Of a stretch of 64,000 bases of DNA, positions 1 through 12,800 are shown in pieces. The notes below the pieces were generated by a model, which did no database searches, was not told the DNA's origin, and worked only from the letters and a program-made list of their open reading frames with translations. The number at the start of each line of letters is the position of its first letter. The first letter of the stretch is position 1. The stretch comes from Apostichopus japonicus (Eukaryota; Echinodermata; Holothuroidea; Aspidochirotida; Stichopodidae), in assembly GCF_037975245.1 (NCBI RefSeq), contig NC_092562.1, forward strand, positions 26,796,054 through 26,860,053, read 5' to 3'. Both the position numbers and the translations under genes were made by a program.

Positions 1-119
1 CTTTATCAACTTTGAATAAAAGTAGAATAAAGTGGAACTTGAGTATTTTAGTGATGATCAGGTAGCTCACAGTCAAGTTGTATTCTAACAGTCTGGCCTT
101 CACCGTATGTTCATTGCTT

Positions 120-769
120 CGAAACGTCATTGGATCGAAACCAAAACCACCCTCAAGAAGCAATTCTATGGTCACAGATCCACAGCCAACACCATGAAGA
201 CTGAGACCCCAGTTGGAGAACACTTTAACTTTCCCAACCATACCATTAACGACATGTCCCTACAGGGGATTGAATCCTTAGGTAGCCGTCCTGACCTAGT
301 ACGAATCAGCAGAGAGAGGCTTGGATGCAACGCCGTCGCACCATTCAACCTCATGGGCTCAATATTAAAGAAGGACATGACTAACTGTTCTTCTGTTCCC
401 CCTCCTTCTCCCCTTGTTCCCCACCCCCCTTCCCATTCACTCTTCATCTCACAGCTCTCTTCCACCCCTATTTTTTCTCCACACCTTTCTGTCTTTGTCC
501 TTCTCCGGTTTATTCCCTCTCCCCTTCCCTTAATCCTCTCTTTGTCCCTCCACTGTTTATCCCCTACCTCTCCTCTTCCCCTCTTGGTTTCTTTCTTTCT
601 TCTCTCCATCCCTTGTCTTCTAATCCCCTTACATATATCTCTTTCTGTTCACCATGCTCAATAAACTGTCTGTATTCTGTGCGAGGTTTTGTCCCTTCTG
701 TTACTTGTCATTTAGCCTTTAAAGAAGACTCTGCTAGGATCGAAACGTCAGGCCAACTTACTTTTACAC
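120..769 (+). mobile_element. Penelope-like retroelement, 3' fragment with 13-bp target duplication
   Basis: Copy 2 of the duplication has an empty site here. The 650-bp insert is flanked by ATGTTCATTGCTT at 107-119 and 770-782. The frame from 107 encodes TPVGEHFNFPNHTINDMSL and R..RE residues, resembling the end of the GIY-YIG endonuclease domain of Penelope-like elements. A pyrimidine-rich 3' UTR follows, with GGATCGAAACGTCAGGCC near the end. No intact RT is present. Confidence 0.75.
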
Positions 770-1143
770 ATGTTCATTGCTTGCAATTATTGCAATATCA
801 TATAATTAAAAATTGCAACTGATATGACTAGCTATTAATTACACTTAATTGTACACACCTTCATAGAAATTCAAATGAACTTTAAATTAAAAGTATCAAC
901 AACATTACCAAATGCAGTATTTAGGTTATGTGTACATCAGTTGTATTATCACCAGATATCGATTAGGCCTACTATACAGCTGACTTCAGAACAACAATCC
1001 ATGTCCAACTGTAGACATTGAGGAGAAAATTACTCATTCTCTAATGGTTTTATAGTTTTCATTGTATAAAGCAATATACCAGGTTCACGTCTGATGAAAC
1101 GTTATCTGTGTTTTCTTTACTACTTTCCCATTTGGGCCTCTTG

Positions 1144-1458
1144 ATCTGCCTGTACTGCAATCTGCTCCAAAGAAGGGTTCTATAACTAATTCATCAGTCA
1201 CCATCAGCTGGTCAGCCTGGGATGAAGAAACTGAAGATGGGGACCCCCCTGTCATTGGGTATACACCTTACTACAAGCTGGCATCAGAACAGGATTGGTC
1301 TATCCAGGATACGTCTACCTCTATCAAGGCCCTTAACTTCACATTCACGGCCCTCACACCGGAGGAAAGGTACTCATTCAGTGTAGCAGCAGTAAGGGAA
1401 GGAGAGATGGGAGAAGGTCCAAGGAGTCCAATGCTGAATGCTACTACCATTTGTACAG
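1144..1458 (+). pseudogene. Gene A FN3 exon with destroyed 3' splice site
   Basis: Open 315-nt FN3 exon, phase 1 to 1, encoding a domain with ITWSAWDE-like and VREGEMGEG-type FN3 strands. It is about 96% identical to the gene B exon 47289-47603. In gene B the acceptor reads CCTCTAG; here it reads CCTCTTG, so the AG is gone and no other AG lies close upstream. The donor (CAG/GTATTT) is kept. Because the exon is symmetric in phase, skipping it would keep the reading frame. Probably not used in the mRNA. Confidence 0.7.
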
Positions 1459-4400
1459 GTATTTTGTAGTATATTACATCACAGTGCATAGGCTTATAGT
1501 TATTTGTCACATCAATGTGTTGCTTGTGACATATCCAATTAAGTGCATGTGATACTAAATGCATTTATTGCCAGTGTTAAATGTTGTTGATTCTTTCCTA
1601 CCCTTCTAGATTTGATTTTGCCATATGATTGAAAAGAACATTTTATTAGTTTCACAGCACTCCTCCTTGAATTTCTCACAGTAGTTTGTGAGCAAACAAA
1701 TAATGAGAGCGCTGCGACAATATAGTTTTAGGTCAGTGACTTCATGATTTATCGGGAGGTATGCTTGCTGATCGCAAAAACTACTCTACACTCACTATTA
1801 ACTACCACATATCAACTACTCCAAACTACTAGAAATCTTCTGAATGAGTATACAATGTAACCAACTACATATTGCTACTGTATGTACTTATGGAAAATCT
1901 ACTGCTGACTCCCAAGAAATAAAATATACAAGTTATATAACTTAGGTATGGGACCAGGCATGGGCCAGACAGGAAGTTACTGTTTCCTCTCATTTGCACT
2001 CTCTCATATGAACCAGAGGCAGGGTTACTGATTAACAACACTGTGACATCACGGATGTCACCAAACACAAGGTTAATTTCTTGGCAGTGATCTGTGCAGA
2101 TAGATATTACAGACAGGTGTAGGGTTTCTGCTGTGGAGAGTAACTGTGGAGGTCTACATGTTAATATTTTTCTACTGGAATGAAAAGTAAATTATTATGA
2201 TTTATTGTGTTCAGATTGGTAAATAGACAGGTATGTAATACTCTGTGAACTGTGATCTAGGAGGACTTCCAGTCTCTACTCCATGCTATAATATATTGTA
2301 AAGGTAAACCTAGGGTAAGCTAGAGGATGGGGTATATCTCTGAAAAATAATCTCTGTTAAAATTGCAATGCAACTGATTATTCAATGCAATGTAACCTCT
2401 ATTCTATATCAAATTTAGTGCATTTTTTTTCCCCTGTCAACATTCGTTTTTTATGACAGTAACCTTCCCTATGTTACTTAATACCACTTCTGCAATTCAC
2501 CTTACAAAAGCTTGATATTAATATAAAGTGCACACATACCTTAGGAGAGGCCAATTCTCATATTACACATTAGGTTGCACACTTGTTATTTTCTTCTTCT
2601 TGAACATATATAGTGAATAGATAGTGAATTGTTGGAATCTTAAAAAATGTTTGAAAAAATACTTTCAACCCTTTATTTTTCAGAGTCTATGGCACATGTC
2701 AAAAACATAATGTTAACTAGCTTTATATTAAAATGCACAAAGGAAGGCCTACCATTTTATACAGAATTAAGTTACTAGTTACTTCAATCTGTTGATCCTT
2801 TTCAGTTCTATTAAGTGGTCCAGGAGAAGTTCAAGCAAATGTTGCTGGTGAAAGGCGAGAAAATGTAGAGATAACTTGGCAGGTATGTCAAATATAAGCT
2901 AAATACTTTTAAAAACATGCATATTGCAGATTTAACACTATTCACTTGCAACAAGTCTAGTCCCACATTGTCTTACCTTTTGTTACTAGTTTAGTATCCC
3001 TATGGTAATAGTTTTGTTAGTTTATTAAGTCTGTAAAGTTCTGCTCTGTTCACAAAGATAAATTTCACAAATTTAGATCCCGAATCAGAATTTCATAGAG
3101 TTGATGTATCTGGTTTGTCCTGCTTTGCTATGCGGTTGAACTTATATTGTTACAGTTGTGAACAGAGCTATTACTGTATATTTTAGTATATTGAGAGGGC
3201 AAGGAATCAGTTAACCAGGCCAGTAGCCTTTGCTTGCTTTTGTTATAATAAAATTTAAGGTACGCTTCTGTAATCTATAATTTCAAACCACAAAATGTAA
3301 ATAAACCCTTTTGCAATATAAACATTTTTATTGATCTAATTCCACCTTTTTCCATGTAATATGAAACCAAGCATACAGGTACCGATAGTAATATATCATG
3401 GAATTGTTCTGCTGATAAAATTATTGTATGAAAATTATTGATGTTAGGTCTGAGTACTAGAACAAATTCCAGTTAGAAGTATGTAAAGATAGTTGAAACG
3501 ATGTTCTTATATTTGAAAATGTCTACTGCATTGCATTTGCAAAGCTACCCTCAGATATGCAAGTTAATTGCGGAAGTGGTGTGTCTAAGTTTACCATCTA
3601 CTACTCTTCATATAAAGTGGAACCATATGATGAAGGAACTAAGGATATTCTGGATCCTGATGCTACATCATACATATTTGATAATCTAATGGTGGGAAAA
3701 ACTTACAAATTCCAAATGACACTGACTACTGCTGGTGGTGAGAGCCCTTTCAGTGATGAAGTAACTCACCTTTTACCAAGTGAGTTAAAATTCAGCTGCA
3801 GTATTGATATTCATAATCTTGTTTAAAAATCTGCATTTAAACAAATATACCTTAGTAACGTTTGTGGTATGGTAGAATTTCTTAGATATGTAAGTAGACG
3901 GTAGCATAGCAAGGATTTGAGGTTGCAGAGATTGAGTGGGAGAGGGGTGAAGAGAGTACAGGCCTGGCTGTTAAACTTGTGGAGGTAGTTTGCATCATCA
4001 TATTAAATCATAAAGTATTTTTAATATTTTACGTGTCATATCAATTTGTTTCACGACAATCATATGTCAACTGACCAAATATCATTGCATTGTGTTCACT
4101 GTTTTTGATTGTTTTCTCGACTTTAATAGATCTAAATGATGTTTTAACAGCACGTATTTAGATAAAAGCCTTTGCAACTATTTTATTGAAAAGTTGTTAT
4201 GAGTTCATATTTTGTGTTGTGTTGAATATCAGCATTACATGAGAATGAAAGTAACCCTTCCCATATGCCCCTTGTAAACTTTACTTTGAAGTGTCTTGTT
4301 ACTGAAAACTAAATACACATTCACCAGTTAGTTTCTCTTAAGGATATGCCAACTCTCATAAACCTACAAACCTAGATTTTCGATTTAGATGTTAATCGTA

Positions 4401-7400
4401 ACCAATGCGATCACGATGGCGTGTGTTCGTATGTATGTGGTGTGCATGTGTCGATCAGGCTGATAAACATTAAATAACAAGGACTTCGACACCAGTATTA
4501 CTTAATACTTAACACAATGATTCTCTGTCACCCAGTGATGTCCCCTATTGATTTGGGTACAGATGACATGCATATAAATGAGTAGGCGATACTTAAAAGG
4601 CATAGCTGGCAGTTTTTCGACATCCTCTAATCTATTTTTCTTTTGAGACTAGGTAAAACTTGATCAAACCTAGCACCTTTGGACAAGGAATTTGCTCTTT
4701 TCACAAAACTTCCTCAGCGTTCACTAGACTGCAGGTCAACCTGTGACGTACATGTGCGGATTCGGATGAGGAAAGGTTTCGATCAAGCTATTCAGTTCAG
4801 CACTAAACTACGCCGATACGACACTTTGTCATACTGTTAAAATCAAAATTACAACGATTTGTGTAGTAGGAGGTTGCAAAACACTTTTGAAAACCGGAAT
4901 TTAAGATTCTTACGTTTCCCAGTCATCAAACCGACGAAAATCGTCGCAGGCTTTGGATTAATTTGTAAGATATTTGTGAGACATACTCGAAGCTTTATAT
5001 TTCGTGTATTTTATTAATGTTGCATCCCCTGACTAGAACCTAAAGTTGCAAACACGATTAATTGCTACAACGAATGTAGAAATGCCTGCTATGTCGACAT
5101 ATTTCACAAGGTAGGCTTTTCAATTGCGCCAAGACCTCCATACCGTACGGCACAGGATGTATACTGGCCTATAATAGCAGCGAAACTTCTGAAATATGAC
5201 CAGACTTTGAGGCAGTTTTTAACCATAATTTACTTTTAATTGAAGAATTGCTACCCAAAATAAATTAACATTCATTCTTTCTCTTGTAGCTGCATGTTAT
5301 ATTGGAAGAGTGAAACTAATCAGAGATTCACTACCTTACTAGTGACTTTTCTGTCACAAATATTAGTACGGATTTTTCTCTTTCCGATCACCGATTCATA
5401 TTGGCGACTCTATCTACATCTCGCCCAGTACTGGTGCGGAAACAAATTCAGTTCCGCAAGTTGAACTCGATTGATCGGGAGAGATTTAGATCGGATCTTA
5501 GTTACGAAATGGATGGGATGATGGCACTTGATTCTCTTGACGATCTGGTAATCGCCTATAATATCCGTACCGAGAGAGTACTGAACGATCATGCCCCTGT
5601 CATCTCTAAAGTAATAACTGTTCGCCAAAGTGTTCCGTGGTTTGATAATGAGGCGTCAAGGCTGAAAACTAAAACACGTAATGCAGAGCGGAGATGGTTG
5701 AAACATCCAACCTCTGAGAATCATAATTCGTTTTGTTCATTCCGTAACGAATACAAAAACCACGTCGAAGCATTGAAAAGCACCTTCATTCGGAGGAAGA
5801 TTGAATCATGTGGCAACGACACCCGTCAACTGTTTGCTACCGTCGCCAACATTACTGGCAGTGCAAAGACCAATCCTCTACCGGATGGTGTGCCAGACGA
5901 TCAGCTGGCTGGTGACTTTGCCACATATTTTTATAACAAGGTCGATGTCATCCGGAATGAGCTCGAGCACCATCCTATCTTCATCCCACCCGAGATGAGC
6001 GTACCACCTTTTGCTTCATTTTCTACCATTGATGTATCGACGGTTACAGCACTCATTCGTAATGCAAAGCCTACGACTTGCCAGCTTGATCCCTTGCCAT
6101 CGTCCCTTGTCAAAGAACATTATGACATATTTGCTCCTATATTTTGCAAAATAATTAATACATCGCTCTCCACTGGTAATTTTCACCCTGACTGGAAACA
6201 AGCTATTGTCAAACCACTACTGAAGAAAACTAACCTCGATCATATAAAGAAGAACTATCGCCCGGTTAGTAATCTTTCCTTCCTTTCAAAGATAGTGGAG
6301 AAGGCCTCTCTGAGTAGTTTTACTGAACACATCGAGAATCACGGTCTCCTTCCTCCGTATCAAAGTGCATACAGGGCCAACCATAGTACGGAAACACACT
6401 TACTGAAATTATATAATGATATCATGTGCAATATGGAGCGCCAGTTATTAACTCCATTTGCCGCAATGGACTTGAGTGCCGCGTTTGACACAGTCAACCA
6501 CCAGCTGTTATTGGACATTCTCAAGACGTTCTTCGGAGTTCACGGGGTAGCTAGAAAATGGGTATCGTCGTATTTATCTGAGAGACATGTCGCTGTTTGT
6601 ATAAACAAATCACTTTCTACGCCGATGAAGGTCAATTTCTCCGTACCACAGGGTAGTATAAATGGACCAGTATATTTCAACTGCTATACTAGCACAATGA
6701 ACACATGTATCAGTGATGACCAATTCCTCATTGGCTACGCCGATGACCACAGTATCTACTCTAGTTTTAAACCCTTAGACGTTTCTTCAGAATTTGAGTC
6801 AATCAGGGGTCTTTCATCAACTCTAGAAAATGTGAAACTCTGGATGCAATTTAACCGTCTTAAGATGAATGATGAAAAATCGGAGTTTATCGTTTTCGGA
6901 AGCAATCGCCAACTACCAAAGTGCAATACAGACGTTTTATCCATTGGGGACACTTCCGTCCGTCGTACCCATAGTGTGAAGCTACTAGGTGTTTACTTGG
7001 ATGAAACCCTCAATCTCAAACATCATATTTCCATGAAAGCTCGTGCATCAGCCCTCGCCATGTTTAATCTGAAGAAGATCCGGAAATATTTGGACAAGTC
7101 GACATGTCTCAAAATTGCAAATGCCATGATTTTCTCTCATATGGACTATTGCAATGGTCTTTTTATCAACCTCCCGGCCTCCACACTTCATCCCCTACAA
7201 AGGATCCAAAATTACACGGCTAAAATTATTCTCGGCAGATCAAAATATGATAGTGCCTCCGCAGCATTGAAGGAGCTGCACATCCTCCCCATCAATGTCC
7301 GTGCCGAATACAAGATCCTCCTCCTCGTTTATAAGTGTATACATAATTCAGCACCAGCTTATCTGTCCGAGTTGCTGGAAATTAAGACACCTGGTCGTTC

Positions 7401-8961
7401 AACACGCTCGTCAAAGGGCATCCTTCTTAAGGTTCCTTTCACACGCCGAAATTGTTTCGCAGGCCGCTCTTTCAGCGTCGCTGGCCCTAGACTTTGGAAC
7501 GCTCTCTCCGTCGACACAAGAAATTCGAAGACCATCAGAACTTTTAAAGCTGCTTTAAAGACTCATTTATTTCAGAAATCGTTTTTATAATTGTTTTGTT
7601 TGTTCAGCGCCATTGAGTGTTTTTTTACAGTAATGTGCGCTAAACCAAGTTTTACTACCTTAACCTTAACCTTACGAAAAGTACGTGGAAAGTTCATTGT
7701 TATTGTTTCGCGGTCGCGGTCGCGGTATACGCCGCAGAATGACTTCACACGGTAACCTGTACGTTCATCAGCTCTTACGCTTCAAGTTTCTGGTCAGTGA
7801 GAATCTGCCAATTTTGACAACAAATTTCTCGGAATTACTGTCTCTTTCAACGGACATTGCTGTTTATGTACTAAATGCTTTAGTATGAGCCCCTAAAAAG
7901 TGTTTTCTTCGCCACCAGCTATGTATTTTATAGTAAAAATAATTCAAACACAATTTCTCCTTAATTAACTGTTTCTTGTGTTGACTTTAAATTGTATAGG
8001 TTATATGCTACTTGTAGACTAAATCAACTTTTTTAGTAGAAATGTTCTTTATTTGCAATCGCGATATATTGGAGCACTGAACTACGCTAATTTCATAACA
8101 ATTTAACTTTGAAATTAACGCTCGAAGGACACAAAACCGATTTTTGTGTGCACATTTTGAACTTTTACAACATTCACTAACTAACTAACACTCCAAAAAT
8201 ATGAATACAAGCTTACTCAGTTATGCTATTATTCAAATATTTCTGCTTTCGGGTCCTGCCGTAATAGGGGATAGTATGTCCCTAGCCAAAATGTAACGTA
8301 TCTGATATGCTACTGTTTTGTCGTATATTATGAATATATGAGTGACAAACATGTAGTTTGCTCGGCGCGTTTGTAGCTCTGTGTAGGCTACATGATGCTA
8401 AGCTGATATTCCTTCCCAAATTCCTACTGCACTTGGTATCGTTGGCCTCTATTGGCCAATTTTTGTTTTTTGGGTTTTTATTCTAGTCTAAATCCTACTT
8501 ATTATAAGTTAGGCCTAGGCCAAGGTTAGTTAGGGTATTTGTCTTTTATATAATTTTCTGAAATTCAGTAGCATCCATTCAACAACTTTTCTGTTATAGC
8601 TTTTTGAAACACATATTTTCCTTAGTTCTAAAAAGTTTACATATGTACTGTATAACGCATTTTTTTTTTTTTTGGGGGGGGGTGTTTGTGTGCTGCCCAC
8701 TGTGGTGTCACAAGAACAATTACGAAATAAGGAAAGTTTCATTATCGAAACTTTCTATGCATACCGCGTTTCTTTTAATATTCACCAAATTTGTACAGAT
8801 ATTGACGCTTTCACTGCGTAATGCATTTAGAGAGGTCTCGGTCTTGGTCTCGAACACCCAGGTCTCGTCTCGGTCTCGAACTAATATGTATCGACAACAA
8901 CACTGATAATCATCCATGACACCTGGCATATCTAGCAGTTTGTGGAGAATAACTATATATA

Positions 8962-9025
<64 letters not shown>

Positions 9026-9775
9026 TATATGTCTTGGTAAGTACAGCTTAACTCGGAGTTTCACGCCCTTAGGGTGGCGATCATCAGACAACTGAACTCG
9101 CTGCGCGGGTATATTCTATGGGGAACACGAACCCTATTTCTTACGTGCACGGTTCATTGGTTTGAGCCTATTGTGGCGGCACTTGGAGATGAATTCAGAT
9201 CTCTTGTTGAGTAAATGCGGGTTTTTGGACAGGAGAATACAGAGCTTCTCATCAATGCAAAGGTTACATTGACCGGATCTACGCATGCGTGTGTTGGAAT
9301 GCTTGTGTACATTCCACTAAAGAACGAAGGGGGCACCCATACGCTTCAGGTCCCATATATGCTTGGAAAGCTCTGTTTCCTTCTCGTAACGCTCATGGCG
9401 GAAGGACTTACTGTGTTTACTGTGCCTTTGCTTAAAGGAGCCACTCGTTAGCCCTATGTATGATTTGGTGTCATGACCAGTAGTAACATCGGCCCTATAT
9501 ATTACGCTGCTCACCAAACAATTCCTGTTGAGGGGGCAATTGAGTTTTTCTCTACAATTGCATATGCGTTGAGCCTGCAGAGGTCTAAGCTCGTTTTGTG
9601 TAAAAAGCCGTAGAATATACCCGCGCAGCGAGTATTTGTTCAGTTGTCTGATGATCGCCACCCTAAGGGCGTGAAACTCCGAGTTACAGCTGTACTTACC
9701 AAGGCATATACTTATTTATCTAGGCTCTGCTATTATAGCATAGCGCACTCTCCTTGCAGTCCTGATTCTTTATCA

Positions 9776-9859
<84 letters not shown>

Positions 9860-12800
9860 GTTTTAGTTTTGAGTTAACCCGTTCATTTAAAGTGAGGACT
9901 TCAACGTTAGTCTATGTAGTGTTTCTGTAACTTTATGCGTGTATGATAGTCTTATATATGTTATATTTTTACACGTACACGAACAGTTAAATTTCCGCGC
10001 ATTCAGTGACGGTGGTTGTAATTTCAAATGGGGGCAGGAGCAAACAAAGAATTGCGTGGGGAGGGCAGTTTAAAACTGTCCAAGTATAAAGTAACAGTTA
10101 AAATTGGAGAACACGTCATTTTACATACAGTTCATAGCTGCAACAAAAGCTTCGGCACTGAGCATACGCTAACATTTCCCTGGAATGTTCTCTGTGCCCA
10201 ATCTGGGCTCCAGGGACGAAGCCCCGGAAAGTTAATTGTTTCGAAACTTTGACGTGAATAAATATATGACTTTCAGTTTTTTGTTACCTTAACCGACACC
10301 CACCATGCCACCCGCCTCTCCCCGTATATGCAGAAGCTTGAACATGTTAGTCTACTTGTAAAATACATGTAGCGTACTATAATCGTAACTTATATTATAT
10401 AATAGTACATTGCACTACGGAAACGGCTACAGTGAACCTAAAATCGAACGACCGCAAACTCTGCACAATGGCAAATTACTCGGAATCAGGGTTCATATAG
10501 AAAAGGCATTGTACTCATAGTGAAGCTAATAGTGAAGCTATTGACAACCAACCCTTGATAATGTTTACTGCGGCTTACAAAGAGTTTCTAAACTTGTATA
10601 GACACTTCTATCTTAAGATGATATCGTTATAGTGACAGCTAAACCTATATAGTAGCCAACTTGGCAACTGTACTGATGTTTGATATTTTCATTACGACAC
10701 ATTCAGCAAAGTAAAATTCATTGTACTTATTCGACGATAATGTTCTAATGTTCTTATCGACGTTACATTGTTAATCATAGAGATAACTGGAATTGTTTTA
10801 GTTATTATGAACGTACTACCAGTGTAAACATTTTATTGGACTCTGCCAAAGACTTTCAAAATTAAAAGTCCGGAAGCGGTTTACAGCCATTGCCAGGATT
10901 TAAAACTTGAAGAATCCGGAGTCGGACTTGAACATTTTGGAGGACTCAAGGACTCGAGGACTCGAGGAATCGAGGAATCGGATCGAACCTTACGTGTCCA
11001 GGAAAATTATTATTATAATGTTAAGAATCTATAACAAAGCATAGGAACCTTAATACAACTTTGAAGCTCATTTTTTATTTTAATATTCCTAAGAAAGATT
11101 ACACACATTTTAAGCAGAAATTTTAGATCCACCGATATTCAGCGTTTTTGCAATAGTTATACGTATTCTTTAACACTATAACTAAACTTAAATTGTCTAT
11201 GTAAGATTTGATTCGTCTGCACGGTCAGTGATTTTACTCAGGTTAACCTTACCTGGGGTAAACATGGATATTTTAGTGTCACTGTTGGAACTTCTTGTAT
11301 GATACTATGTAACTCACACCGCGAATGACGAACGGTGATAGCCAGGACCACTCCAACTGATTAAATAACGTAGCCAAGCAGTCGTTGATATTACCTATTG
11401 GAAACTTTGCGCTTGAAAGTTGTCTTAGATCCCGGTACTTCATCTCACCAAACGAGTTATTGATGGCCTCTTTTTAAACTGGGATACCAGTGATTTAAAT
11501 TTACTGAAGTAGGACATCATATGGTTTCTCATTTATTGACTTTCTTTTATTTGCTTTTAATTGTGTTTTATTTTCATTTTTTTTTTACAAAAGATCCCGA
11601 ATATGACCAAATGAATATTATAGCAGAAGTAGCTGGAGAAGATCAAGAAAATGTGAAAATATCTTGGAAGGTGTACATAATTTTCTTTATAATTCGATTA
11701 TCATGTCATTCTGAACGTATCTGATTGTGTCATTATTTTTAGAACAGTCAGTAACGTTGTGTATGTTATTGACCACAATAGCTGTAGTTATCATGCCGAA
11801 ATGAAATATTTAATCATATATTTTTTTTGCTAATGAATGTATTGTAGATCTGAAACAATATTACTGCTAACCTATTTACTGAGACATTAGGGCTGCGTTG
11901 ATTTTTTTTGCGTCTTACCTTTATTTCACCTTTATATAGGTATCATTCTTACATTTGCCTTACCTAATAGTATGTAAAAACGCATAGCGCAGCATTAATG
12001 AACGTTCTTTTAAGTGGAAATCGTAAGAGAAGATTCATGTTACGTTTTGATGAACAGGGTTGTGAAAACATATATGAGAATTGATTTGCCTACAGCCTTA
12101 GACAAGTCAATGTTGTAGACACAAATTGTTTTTTAATTCGTTGTGTTGTACCTAGCTTCCAGCTGATGGAAGTTCCTGTAGTTCCGGTGTGACTTTGTTG
12201 AAAATCTACTATGCATCAATTAACTTGGAACCGACACATTCAGGCGCATATGAAGTAACAGATCCTTCGAGCACCTCCTTCATATTGACTGGTCTCAAAG
12301 TAGAAGGAAATTACAGCATCGACATGACACTAGAGACGGCTGCAGAAGAACGTTGCCGGAGTGAAATTATTTACTATTTTGTTCCAAGTAAGTTAACTTT
12401 GAAAATCTTACAACAAGTTCGTTCGTAAATATGGAATAGATTACCAAGCCCTACAAAATATGTCATATTAAATGGGTCGCTTATTTGGCAGCTTTCCAAA
12501 AAATGATGAATTTTTATCCAACAATAGAAAAGTTTGCTTAAAGTTCAGTACAGTATGCCTTTTAACTTTTAAAATACTACTCATTAATACCTCTTGTGAG
12601 CTGAATTGATTTTGAAAGGCGCTTCAGAATAATACATGAATTTAATGAGCCAATGTGATGTGGTGAGTAAGTAAAAGTTCCCAATATTTTAGAATCAACC
12701 ACATTATGATTGTAAAACATTATCAACAAAATTGCATTGTTTATTTCAGTAACGAGCCTTTCGTCCGACTTTGTCAACATATATATAAAGTAACTACATA

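Larger units (their letters stand above)
1..3890 (+). repeat. Segmental duplication, copy 1 (partner 46793-52505)
   Basis: Exons and introns align to gene B from position 1 (matching 46793) to about 3890 (matching about 52505). The first FN3 exon differs at about 13 of 315 sites. The homology extends off the left edge. Copy 1 has a Penelope-like insertion at 120-769. Confidence 0.9.

Noticed and set aside
172-609. 145-codon minus-strand open frame
   Set aside because: Antisense of the Penelope-like insert; low-complexity Arg/Glu/Gly composition from the pyrimidine-rich UTR.
8720-9091. Minus-strand frame rich in Tyr-Ile
   Set aside because: Translation of the (TA)n microsatellite; the same holds for frames at 9644-9877, 52466-52672 and 54825-55028.
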